A stretch of 36,403 nucleotides of DNA from an uncultured Eubacteriales bacterium (lineage in GTDB: Bacteria > Bacillota > Clostridia > Christensenellales > Aristaeellaceae): contig ONCV01000002.1 of NCBI GenBank assembly GCA_900316415.1, positions 171,211 through 207,613 of the forward strand. The letters are read 5' to 3'. The stretch's first letter is position 1. Every line of letters begins with the position of its first letter. This document shows positions 15,844 to 23,149 of this stretch, in pieces. Below the pieces are notes generated by a model. That model saw nothing but the letters and a program-made list of their open reading frames with translations, was not told the origin of the DNA and did not search any database. The translations under genes and the position numbers were made by a program.

Positions 15844-16752
15844 ATGGATTCCTTCCTGCTACAAACCATTCCGGACGAACTTGCTTCCCTGGCGGTGGAG
15901 GGGTTCCATAAACCCGGCAGTCTCACGCTGGCCAGCGGCGCCTGGATTCATGCCGCCGGCAGCTTTGTGCTGGAAAGCGGCTCCTTCCCTCTCCGTTCCC
16001 ACGAGCAATGGGTCTGGCTCGCCGTGGAAGCGGGCGATGTGCTGCTCCATTGGGATCAGCACGAGCTGACGCTGAAAGCAGGTTCCACCTGCTTTCTCCC
16101 CGGGGGAAATCGCCCCTGCTCCATCGAGACTGCGGGGCATGCCCGCTGTCTCTGGATCGCGCTGGAAGGGCCCCTCAGCCCCCTGGTGGTCCGGAAGATG
16201 GGCGCGCTGCTCCATATGCCGCTCCGGCAGGGCGCGCTGCCCAGTCAACTGTACCTTGCCTCCCAGATTGTTCAGGTGATTGTCCGGCACACCGGATCCT
16301 CCGACGCGACCTATCAGCTGCAGCATCTGCTGTACGGCATGATCGCCAGCCACTGGGGCCAGCCCGTGGCCATGGACGCCATGCTGAGCCATGAGATCGC
16401 CAAGGTGGTGGATACGCTCCGGGCCAATCAGTATCGGGACAACTTCTCTCTGGCCGAGATGGCCGCCATCTCCCGCATGCCCATGGAGACCTTCCGGAAG
16501 CGCTTCGTTGCCGAGGTGGGAATGCCTCCCCTGAGCTATGTGCTCCACTGCAAGATGGAACGGGCCAAGGAACTGCTGCGGGATCAGAACTATTCCGTCC
16601 GGCAGGCGGGGATCGAGGTGGGCATGCATGATCCCTACCATTTTTCCAAGCAGTTCAAAAACATCGTGGGCATCAGCCCCAGCGCCTTCATGAAGCAGGC
16701 TTCCGATCCCAACGCCACCATCCGGGGAACCGCCCCGAAGGAAAGGAAATAA
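15844..16752 (+). CDS. AraC/XylS-family transcriptional regulator
   Basis: A 302-residue regulator. The N-terminal half (about 1-170) fits a cupin-type sensor domain (LTLKAGSTCFLPGGNRPCSIE). The C-terminal 100 residues are an AraC double helix-turn-helix: first helix pair at FSLAEMAAISRMPMETFRKRF, linker MERAKELLRDQNYSVRQAG, second at VGMHDPYHFSKQFKNIVG followed by SPSAFMK. The start is the ATG at 15844 with GGAGGAG seven bases upstream; an in-frame TTG upstream has no ribosome site. It is divergent from the two-domain glycosyltransferase and convergent with the acyltransferase. AraC proteins with this layout often sense sugars, so control of the neighbouring glycan gene is plausible but not shown. 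Confidence 0.9.
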   Translation: MDSFLLQTIPDELASLAVEGFHKPGSLTLASGAWIHAAGSFVLESGSFPLRSHEQWVWLAVEAGDVLLHWDQHELTLKAGSTCFLPGGNRPCSIETAGHARCLWIALEGPLSPLVVRKMGALLHMPLRQGALPSQLYLASQIVQVIVRHTGSSDATYQLQHLLYGMIASHWGQPVAMDAMLSHEIAKVVDTLRANQYRDNFSLAEMAAISRMPMETFRKRFVAEVGMPPLSYVLHCKMERAKELLRDQNYSVRQAGIEVGMHDPYHFSKQFKNIVGISPSAFMKQASDPNATIRGTAPKERK

Positions 16753-16758
16753 TCCGGT

Positions 16759-18024
16759 TCAGCCCTGTTCTCCCCCTTCCGGGGAGATTTTTTTTCGTCC
16801 GTTTCGCCGGTCGATCCAACGCTGAATCGGCTTCTCCGCCAGATACGTGATCAGCACGGCCGCCGTCAGGGACAGCGCAAAGGCCAGCAGCGTGTACTGG
16901 GTCTGCCAGGGCTGCTCCCCCGCCTGATTCGGATACTCGGCTGCGCTGGGCGGGAATCCGGTTCGCCGCATGTGCACGATCACCGTCTGATGCGCCAGGT
17001 AGTAATTCATGCTGATTCCCGCCAGGAAATGCGTCACCCGGTTTCCCAGCAGCTTCCGCAGCGGCTTCAGGGAAAAGGGCGCTGCCAGCAGCATGGATCC
17101 GAACAGCGCGCCGTACAGCGGGCGGTAGATCATCTGGTTCCGCTGAATCACCGGATAGTTGCTTCCCGGAGCCGCCATATTCAGCATTCGGCTGATCCAT
17201 CCGGCAAATCCGCGTCCCACGCTGTATACGCTGGAAGCGGCCTGAACGCGCAGCATTTGCAGCAGGCCGTAGAGCGCCAGCAGGAAAAGTCCCGTGAAGG
17301 CCCACGCGCTTCCCCGGAAAAGGATTCCGTTTTCCTTTTTCTCCGCCCGGAGCCGCAGCTTCTCATATCCCCAGGCCAGTCCGCAGCCCATCACATACAG
17401 ATCCCCGAAGTTGATCAGCTGATTGACGACCAGGTTGAAATCATCCAGGCTCCAGAGGCACCAGGCGCGGAATCCCAGGCAGACCGCGCAGACCCCGCCG
17501 AACACCCATCCCGGTTTTCGCAGGGAAGCCCGGGCCAGCCAGGGAAAAAGCAGATAGGCCTGCACCTCGATGGCCAGCGTCCAGCACGCGGCTCCCAGCG
17601 GCGTCGCGATGTAGGTATCCGAAAAAAAGGGAAACAGAAAGGTCAGATGCGTCGCCAGATCCTTCACCATGTACTGGGGGCTGTAGTAAAGGCCCCAGGG
17701 AAGGCAGATGCCGAAGAAGGTCAGCGCCAGGATCGTATAGTATCCGGGAAGAATCCGGCGCGCCCGGCGGGCATAAAAGCTTCGGATCTCCGGAAGCGGC
17801 TCTCCCCGAAGCCGGTTCCGGGCATAGGGCCGGTACAGGAGGAACGCGCTGAGCAGCACCGTTCCGTCCACCCAGACATAGCCGCTCCGGAGCAGGTAGT
17901 CCAGGGACACAGTTCCGAGAACCGGCGTCAGCCAGCTCTGCTGCCAGATATGATACCAGCTGACCATGAAAATCATCAGGACCCGCAGCCCGTCCAGCTC
18001 CGGAATCCATTTTTCCCTGTTCAT
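16759..18024 (-). CDS. OafA/acyltransferase-3 family membrane acyltransferase
   Basis: A 421-residue integral membrane enzyme of the acyltransferase-3 type, which O-acetylates or otherwise acylates extracytoplasmic glycans. The N-terminal signature ELDGLRVLMIFMVSWYHIWQ (9-28) carries the conserved Arg and His; VWVDGTVLLSAFLLYRPYARN and FYARRARRILPGYY are the usual second block. About ten membrane helices follow, and the C-terminus is basic. The ATG overlaps the stop of the upstream TPR-like gene by four bases (ATGA), so translational coupling is likely. It is the last gene of the operon that begins at 21162. No separate SGNH esterase domain is fused. The final codons overlap the terminator of the AraC-type gene. 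Confidence 0.88.
   Translation of the reverse strand: MNREKWIPELDGLRVLMIFMVSWYHIWQQSWLTPVLGTVSLDYLLRSGYVWVDGTVLLSAFLLYRPYARNRLRGEPLPEIRSFYARRARRILPGYYTILALTFFGICLPWGLYYSPQYMVKDLATHLTFLFPFFSDTYIATPLGAACWTLAIEVQAYLLFPWLARASLRKPGWVFGGVCAVCLGFRAWCLWSLDDFNLVVNQLINFGDLYVMGCGLAWGYEKLRLRAEKKENGILFRGSAWAFTGLFLLALYGLLQMLRVQAASSVYSVGRGFAGWISRMLNMAAPGSNYPVIQRNQMIYRPLYGALFGSMLLAAPFSLKPLRKLLGNRVTHFLAGISMNYYLAHQTVIVHMRRTGFPPSAAEYPNQAGEQPWQTQYTLLAFALSLTAAVLITYLAEKPIQRWIDRRNGRKKISPEGGEQG
16769..16795 (+). terminator. Intrinsic terminator of AraC-type gene, inside convergent coding end
   Basis: TCTCCCC pairs with GGGGAGA around a five-base loop and is followed by eight T. It lies 16 bases after the regulator stop. 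The same bases encode the last residues of the convergent acyltransferase (16759-18024). Confidence 0.88.
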
Positions 18025-19976
18025 GGTCCTTCCGTCCCTTCCTCCGTGCGGTTTTCAGCCGGATCTTCCGTTTCCGCCGGGGGAAGCTCCGCTTCCAGCT
18101 CCTGAAGCAGCCGCTTCGCCTGGTAGTAATCTTCGATCGGAATCAGCAGCTCCCGCGCCTCGGCATAGCGTTCCTCCTCCATCCACTGCCGCGCCAGCTC
18201 CAGCCGCCAGGTGCGCAGATTCCGGGAGGCGTCGCTGTAGGTGGAAACCTGCTCCATCAGCGCAATGGCTTCCTCCAGCGAACCCCGGTTCGCTGCGGCC
18301 TTGGCCCCCAGGTAGGTTCCGCGGGTCCTGATCTGCTTGATTTCCCGGGTATCCTCCGGCAGATCCTCCAGCCAGGAGACCGCCTGCAGGTATTCCCGCT
18401 GCCGATAGGCGGCTTTCGCCAGGGCGACTGCGCACTGAAGCCATTTCTCTCGCGCGTCCTGATATCCGTCCATCTCGCGGTACAGGGGCAGCGCGGCAGC
18501 GTAGTCCTCCCCGGCCAGAAGATCCTCGGCCTGGTTCCACCGGATCCGCATCGCCCGTTCTCCGGCGTCCTCATAGTTGCCCGCCTTCAGATAGGCCTGC
18601 CGGGCTTCCTCCGCCTCGCCCGCGTTCTCCAGCACAAAGCCCTTCAGATACCAGCATTTCGGAATCAGCTCCCGGCTGTCCTGATATCCGTCCAGCCGGG
18701 TGAAAGCTTCGATGGCGGCGTCATAATCCCCGGCCTCCATCCAGCCCAGGGCCGGAAGATAGACCGCTTCCTTCGCCTTCTCCGCCGCGCCGGGATAATC
18801 CCCCAGTTCGGTGAAGATCCGCTCCGCGGTCTCATATTCCCCCGCAGCCAGGGAGGCCTGTCCCCGGGCAAAGGCACAATCCAGCCGCAGTTCCTCCCTG
18901 CCTTCCAGCGTCTCCGGCAGCCCGGTGAGCATCGCTTCCGCGGCCGGAGCATCCCCCGTCTCCAGCAGCCCGCGCGCCGCGGAAAGCAGCACCCGATCCG
19001 CCAGGTCCGCGTCCCCGCTTTCTCCCCGGCTTCGCAGGCTTCCGGCAATCTCCTTCATCCGTTCCGTCGGAAATGCCGCCGGATCCTCCGCCGCAATCCG
19101 CCCGTCCCGCCGGGCGATCCGCAGCTCCGTTTCCGTCAGCCGATCCTCCGCGCCGGGAAAAGCTCCCAGCTCGGTCAGGATCTCCCGGGCATCCTCCAGC
19201 CGTTCTTCCCGCAGGGCGGTATCCGCGCTCCAGAGCCGCAGCGCCGGTTCGATCAGGAACCCTCCGACCGCTGCCAGGGCGATCGCACAGATCAGCGCCG
19301 CCGCCAGCCTTCTCCGCCGGGATTTCCGGGCCTGGAGCCGGTTGTATTCCTCCTCCCGCTGCCGCTGAAGCTGAATGTTTTCCTCCCGCGCGCTCCGGGT
19401 CTGCAGATCCAGCTGACGCTCCCGCTGATTCACCTGGCGAAGCACGGCGTTCCGGTTAAACTGCTGAAAAACCAGATCCCGGGGCCGCCGGCACCGGACG
19501 CACGCGCTGTCCCGGTTTCCGTTCGGTCGTCCGCATACGCACAGCCAGAGCTCCGCCTGCTGAACCGGGAAGCCCAGCGCGTCCCTTCCCGCCACATACC
19601 GCAGGGCGTTCAGGTCGTTTCCGGGCGGCAGCAGGTTGGGTTCATACTCCCGCTCCCGGGCCGGATCCCTCCGCCAGACGTCGTTATCCTCAAACCAGAC
19701 CTTATCCAGCACGGCCTCCGCGGAAACCGCTTCCTCCGGCAGCTCCATGGGCACCCCCATGACAAAGGCGCTGTGGGGCCTTCCCCGCAGCGCCCGGGCC
19801 CGATGCACCGCTCTGCCCAGTTCCGTTCCTTCCCGGTCCAGCACCCGCACCGTCGCCTCGCAGGAATCGATCCCCCGGTCGGTCAGGTTCATCAGCGTCA
19901 GCTCCGCCCGGGGATCCTCCTCCCGGCTCAGCGCCGTCCGGATGATTTCCGCCGGACAGTTCAGATCTATCCGCAT
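18021..19976 (-). CDS. Zinc-ribbon, single-transmembrane, TPR-like repeat protein
   Basis: A 651-residue protein of unassigned family. Residues 1-130 form a soluble domain of unclear type; a possible zinc ribbon follows with C146, C148, C159 and C162. A charged coiled coil runs from about 175 to 220, then RRRR and one membrane helix at about 224-243. The rest (about 250-625) is a chain of TPR-like helical pairs with the recurring pattern ELGDYPGAAEKA, RLDGYQDSRELI and EMDGYQDAREKW. An acidic Pro/Glu tail ends it. The orientation is probably N-terminus in the cytoplasm and repeats outside. It starts one base after the stop of the upstream secreted protein and overlaps the acyltransferase downstream, so the three products probably act together at the envelope. 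Confidence 0.75.
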   Translation of the reverse strand: MRIDLNCPAEIIRTALSREEDPRAELTLMNLTDRGIDSCEATVRVLDREGTELGRAVHRARALRGRPHSAFVMGVPMELPEEAVSAEAVLDKVWFEDNDVWRRDPAREREYEPNLLPPGNDLNALRYVAGRDALGFPVQQAELWLCVCGRPNGNRDSACVRCRRPRDLVFQQFNRNAVLRQVNQRERQLDLQTRSAREENIQLQRQREEEYNRLQARKSRRRRLAAALICAIALAAVGGFLIEPALRLWSADTALREERLEDAREILTELGAFPGAEDRLTETELRIARRDGRIAAEDPAAFPTERMKEIAGSLRSRGESGDADLADRVLLSAARGLLETGDAPAAEAMLTGLPETLEGREELRLDCAFARGQASLAAGEYETAERIFTELGDYPGAAEKAKEAVYLPALGWMEAGDYDAAIEAFTRLDGYQDSRELIPKCWYLKGFVLENAGEAEEARQAYLKAGNYEDAGERAMRIRWNQAEDLLAGEDYAAALPLYREMDGYQDAREKWLQCAVALAKAAYRQREYLQAVSWLEDLPEDTREIKQIRTRGTYLGAKAAANRGSLEEAIALMEQVSTYSDASRNLRTWRLELARQWMEEERYAEARELLIPIEDYYQAKRLLQELEAELPPAETEDPAENRTEEGTEGP

Positions 19977-19977
19977 C

Positions 19978-21162
19978 TCATTCGTCCTCTTCCAGATCGT
20001 GCAAAATGATCTCCGTCAGCACGGTATCCCTGTATTTCAGCAGCAGCTCCACGTCCGGCCCTCCCAGGGTGGGCGTCACATACCGGAGGGTCATCTCCGT
20101 TCCGTCCCCGTATTCCGCAACCCCGTAGGGTGCCGTGCCGACCGTTCCGTAAAGCACTTCCGTCGTTCCGTCCTCCGACAGAGCTCCCTCCCCGCTGCGG
20201 AAGCGGGTGAAATCCTCATGGAACAGATCACCCAGCCGCACGCACCGGGGCCCCTCCAGATCGGGGCTGAGGATCGTAAAGCTCACGAGCTGCGCCTCCC
20301 CCCCCGCGCTGTTGGTCCGGAAGACCGCTTCAAATCCTTCCCCGTCAATCCGACGGATCCAGGTGCCGTCCTCGTTGTCGATCATCATGTCTTCCACGTT
20401 GTCGCCGAAGATCACGGGCTCCGCCGTCCGATAGCTCAGGGAGCGGAAGTCCAGGTCCTCTTCGCTGAACATCGCCAGCTCCGCCCCGTTTCCGCTCCGG
20501 GGCACCCGGTCATAGGAATACACCCCGGTCAGGCTCTCCAGTTCCCCGAAGAACTCCCGGGCTTCCTCCCGGGGGAAGGGCTCATTCATTCCCTCCAGGC
20601 GAACGGAGGTCACGCCGTCCCCGCTGATGCCCAGGATCAGCGCGTTTTTCCGCTCCGTCTCCGGATTCCAGACGCCGTATTCCATGGCGGAAATGCGTTG
20701 TCCGTCCCGCTGAACCTCCCCGTAGGAAAAGCCGTCTTCCGGGCTTCCCTCCAGGTACAGCACCGCCCGCTCGAAGGTGCCGTACATGCCGGGATTTCCG
20801 CAGGGGATGGCATTCATCACCTGATTGACCGTCCAGTCCACGGCAATTCCGCGCGGTCCCGGCACCTCCGCGTCCATGATCTGCAGCGCGCTCACCCGAC
20901 TCTCCGCGGTCTTTTCCGGCCCGTCCAGGTACACAACGCCAAAGTCGTACTGCCAGGCATACCCATCCTCCACGGCCTCCGCCGGGGGATCGTTCAGCGG
21001 CACGGCCTGCTCCGCCAGCGCGAGCACGCGCGCCTCCGTTTCCGCCAGCTCCTCCGCCGTCAGCGGGGCATTCACCTCGGGCGATCCGCCCTCCGCCGGC
21101 GCGATGGCTCCCGCCGCAAGCAGGATCAGGGCCAGGATTCCTCCAAGCAGTCTTCGACGCAT
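19978..21162 (-). CDS. Secreted protein of unknown function with internal domain duplication
   Basis: A 394-residue protein. The start at 21162 is chosen because GAGGGA lies upstream and a clear signal peptide follows (MRRRLLGGILALILLAAGA, cut near residue 24); there is no lipobox Cys. The mature part appears to contain two copies of a domain of roughly 130 residues (about 65-190 and 245-387): SALQIMDAEVPGPRGIAVD matches SFTILSPDLEGPRCVRLGD, and both are followed by a Gly/Tyr-rich segment and a strand with an alternating hydrophobic pattern. I do not recognise the fold. It is first in the operon with the zinc-ribbon/TPR protein and the acyltransferase, and has its own promoter at 21239-21267. 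Confidence 0.72.
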   Translation of the reverse strand: MRRRLLGGILALILLAAGAIAPAEGGSPEVNAPLTAEELAETEARVLALAEQAVPLNDPPAEAVEDGYAWQYDFGVVYLDGPEKTAESRVSALQIMDAEVPGPRGIAVDWTVNQVMNAIPCGNPGMYGTFERAVLYLEGSPEDGFSYGEVQRDGQRISAMEYGVWNPETERKNALILGISGDGVTSVRLEGMNEPFPREEAREFFGELESLTGVYSYDRVPRSGNGAELAMFSEEDLDFRSLSYRTAEPVIFGDNVEDMMIDNEDGTWIRRIDGEGFEAVFRTNSAGGEAQLVSFTILSPDLEGPRCVRLGDLFHEDFTRFRSGEGALSEDGTTEVLYGTVGTAPYGVAEYGDGTEMTLRYVTPTLGGPDVELLLKYRDTVLTEIILHDLEEDE

Positions 21163-21238
21163 CCGCTTTCCCTCTTTCTTTTTTCGGAAACCGCCTGCCG
21201 TCCGGACGGTCCGGTATTCCGGGAATTTATACCCGCTC

Positions 21239-21267
21239 AGTATAGCACGGCGGCGGCCTCCGCGCAA
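21239..21267 (-). promoter_or_regulatory. Extended -10 promoter of the three-gene envelope operon
   Basis: On the minus strand, TTGCGC (21267-21262) and TATACT (21244-21239) are 17 bases apart; TG one base before the -10 box makes an extended -10 element. It sits about 75 bases before the secreted-protein start. Confidence 0.6.
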
Positions 21268-21303
21268 CATTCCGATGCCGCGCAGGGGCCGCCGGTTCAG
21301 GCC

Positions 21304-21322
21304 ATTCTCCGGATGGGAGAAT
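21304..21322 (-). terminator. Hairpin after Pro/Glu-repeat protein gene, no U-tract
   Basis: ATTCTCC/GGAGAAT with a five-base loop lies about 30 bases after the Pro/Glu-repeat gene stop. No U-run follows on the minus strand, so it is at best a weak or factor-dependent terminator, or an RNA 3' end stabiliser. Confidence 0.3.
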
Positions 21323-21349
21323 CATTTTCAGTTATCCTCCGGGGAGGCG

Positions 21350-22426
21350 TTATTCCCCGCCGGAATGGAGCAGATTCTGCAGCGGGGAGGCGCTCTCCGC
21401 CGCCGGCCAGATCCTTCTTCCGGCCAGGTGAATCTCAATGCTTCCCTGCGGACGCATCCGAAGCCGCCGCCAGGGAAAGCGTACGGAAAATATGGGATAC
21501 TTCCGGAGATCCCTCTCGATCCGTGATCTGCCCGAAGGGGTTCGGACAACATAGGTTCGCGGCTGTCCGCCGGATGAACTGGAACTGCCCCCGCCGTTCT
21601 GCCCGTAGGAGGTGCCCTGTCCGCCGGAATTCTGCGTTGAAGGCGCCGGAGCCAGGGGGCTCAGATCCGGCAGCACGGTCGGCTGGGTGCCCGTCGGGTT
21701 TTCCCGCCCGGAAAGGGGCTGAACCGCCTCCGGGACCGCGGTGGCTTCCGGGATCGCAGGCGCGGAGGCGGAGGACGGCACCGGGGTTGCGGCCGGAAGC
21801 TCCTCGGGCGCGGCAATCAGCGCCGGGACCGGGGTGTCCGGGATCGCGGCCGGGGCCTCCTCCCGGGGAAAGCCGGACTGCGTCAGCGGCTCCTGTTCCG
21901 GCGCCGGTTCCGGCTGAAAGGAAAAGTCGGGTGCCGGTTCGGGTTCCGGTTCCGGCGCGGGCTGAGAGACGAAATCAGGCACCGGCTCGGGTGCCGGTTC
22001 GGGTTCCGGTTCCGGCGCGGGCTGAAAGACGAAATCAGGCGCCGGCTCGGGTTCCGGTTCGGGCTGAAAGGAGAACTCAGGCTCCTGTGCCGGTACCGGT
22101 TCCGGCTCCGGCTCCGGCTCGGGCACGAACGGTTCCTCCGGAACCTGAACGGGCTCCGGAGCAGGCGGAGCCGGGGGCGCCTCCTGCGGGACGGTGTCCC
22201 CATCCCGGCGCTGGGCTGCCAGCATGGGGATCGTTTCCGCCGGGGCAACGACTTCGCCGCAGACCGAGCAGGTTCCCGGGCCGGTGGTTCCGTCGCTGTA
22301 TTCCGTCGGCGCCACATAACCTGCATAGATCACATAGCCCTCCCCGGAGTCCAGGTGATCGTGCGCCAGGGCCGAAGCCCACAGCGCCGAAAGAAGGGTC
22401 AGGATCAGACAGAATGCTTTTTTCAT
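21350..22426 (-). CDS. Secreted Pro/Glu-repeat protein with CxxC module
   Basis: A 358-residue exported protein. The signal peptide (about 1-21, cut after ASALA) leaves a mature N-terminus of [10 protein letters not shown] short module with [20 protein letters not shown] (48-67) resembles the CxxC units often seen in clostridial surface proteins. Residues 83-180 are a rigid Pro/Glu spacer with recurring [15 protein letters not shown], followed by an Ala/Pro-rich part, a Gly/Ser linker (265-288) and a basic, probably folded C-terminal region (about 290-345; [12 protein letters not shown], then [13 protein letters not shown]). There is no LPxTG or choline-binding motif, so how it is held at the surface is unknown. 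It follows the phosphoribosyltransferase gene by 15 bases; the ribosome site is weak. Confidence 0.72.
   Translation of the reverse strand: MKKAFCLILTLLSALWASALAHDHLDSGEGYVIYAGYVAPTEYSDGTTGPGTCSVCGEVVAPAETIPMLAAQRRDGDTVPQEAPPAPPAPEPVQVPEEPFVPEPEPEPEPVPAQEPEFSFQPEPEPEPAPDFVFQPAPEPEPEPAPEPVPDFVSQPAPEPEPEPAPDFSFQPEPAPEQEPLTQSGFPREEAPAAIPDTPVPALIAAPEELPAATPVPSSASAPAIPEATAVPEAVQPLSGRENPTGTQPTVLPDLSPLAPAPSTQNSGGQGTSYGQNGGGSSSSSGGQPRTYVVRTPSGRSRIERDLRKYPIFSVRFPWRRLRMRPQGSIEIHLAGRRIWPAAESASPLQNLLHSGGE
21931..22050. repeat. Two tandem 60-bp repeats in Pro/Glu-repeat gene
   Basis: Copies at 21931-21990 and 21991-22050 differ at only two of 60 bases. Each encodes 20 residues of the Pro/Glu spacer. Partial, more diverged copies flank them. 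The near identity suggests a recent duplication or ongoing homogenisation, and length variation by slippage or recombination. Confidence 0.9.
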
Positions 22427-22441
22427 GGAAGGGTTCCCGGT

Positions 22442-23080
22442 TTACAGATTGGAATAGCCATAGGAATTGACCAGCGCGTCCAGCTTCTTCCCCTGCTGGC
22501 ACAGGGGGCAGTTCCGGGGCTCCCAGCTCGAGTAGTCGCTCAGGTCGCTGGTATCAAAGATGTGGGTGACGGGCATGCCGTCCACTTCCTTCACCGTCGC
22601 GAAGATCGCGGCGATGCCCACCGTCTTTCCGCCGTAGTAGCGGATCGCCTGCAGGGCCGCCTCCGCCGTGTATCCGGTGGAAACGCTGGCCAGCAGCACC
22701 AGCACATGCTTCCCGGCAATCATCGGCATGGTGTTCTCCCGGAAAATGAGCTGGCTTCCCGTGGTATGCTCCGGAGTGACCACATACAGGCTGCCGTGCT
22801 CATTGCTGGTGAAAACGCCGGATTTCACCAGATCGCTGGCCATACAGGCCCCAATGACCTCCGTGCCGTCCAGGCACAGGATCGTATCCACCGCGCCGCG
22901 GTACTTGTATTCCGCGGTCAGCTCCTGGGCCACGGCCTTCGCCTCGTTCAGGCGGAATTTCTGCGCTGTCACGTCGATATAATAGTTGATGTGACTGTGG
23001 TTGGTGGCAAAATGTCCCTTGCAGACCCGCAGATTCAGTCCCCGTTTCTTGGTCGGCAGTTTCACCAGAGAGATCGCCAT
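22442..23080 (-). CDS. Orotate-phosphoribosyltransferase-like protein
   Basis: A 212-residue protein resembling a type I phosphoribosyltransferase: the hood and core regions fit, with TILCLDGTEVIGACMASDL and the PRPP-loop region HVLVLLASVSTGYTAEAALQ. In canonical enzymes this loop carries two adjacent acidic residues (DD..TTG); here they are AS, although the STG turn remains. From memory, clostridial proteins annotated as orotate phosphoribosyltransferase share this substitution and the C-terminal CPLCQQGKKLDALVNSYGYS, so it looks like a family trait and not a local defect. Activity on orotate is therefore unproven. AAGGATGAGG lies six bases before the ATG. It has its own promoter overlapping the end of the hydratase gene. 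Confidence 0.75.
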   Translation of the reverse strand: MAISLVKLPTKKRGLNLRVCKGHFATNHSHINYYIDVTAQKFRLNEAKAVAQELTAEYKYRGAVDTILCLDGTEVIGACMASDLVKSGVFTSNEHGSLYVVTPEHTTGSQLIFRENTMPMIAGKHVLVLLASVSTGYTAEAALQAIRYYGGKTVGIAAIFATVKEVDGMPVTHIFDTSDLSDYSSWEPRNCPLCQQGKKLDALVNSYGYSNL

Positions 23081-23120
23081 GTTGCCTCATCCTTTCAGTT
23101 TTCAGTTCCGATTCCCCTGT

Positions 23121-23149
23121 ATTTTACTCCCGACAGAATGCCGCGTCAA
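23121..23149 (-). promoter_or_regulatory. Sigma-A-like promoter of phosphoribosyltransferase gene
   Basis: On the minus strand, TTGACG (23149-23144) and TAAAAT (23126-23121) are 17 bases apart. The -35 box overlaps the stop codon of the hydratase gene (23146). Confidence 0.7.

Noticed and set aside
21931..22050. Possible CRISPR-like array
   Set aside because: The 60-bp units are contiguous, with no spacers, and lie in frame inside a Pro/Glu-rich coding region.
19636..22470. A 944-codon open frame on the plus strand
   Set aside because: It runs antisense across several real genes and their promoter region. Its repeated Pro/Arg/Val stretch is just the complement of the Pro/Glu repeats, and there is no ribosome site or domain.
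22442..23080. Broken phosphoribosyltransferase (loss of acidic loop as a pseudogene sign)
   Set aside because: The frame is intact with promoter and ribosome site, and the same substitution is remembered in related clostridial proteins, so it is more likely a subfamily trait.
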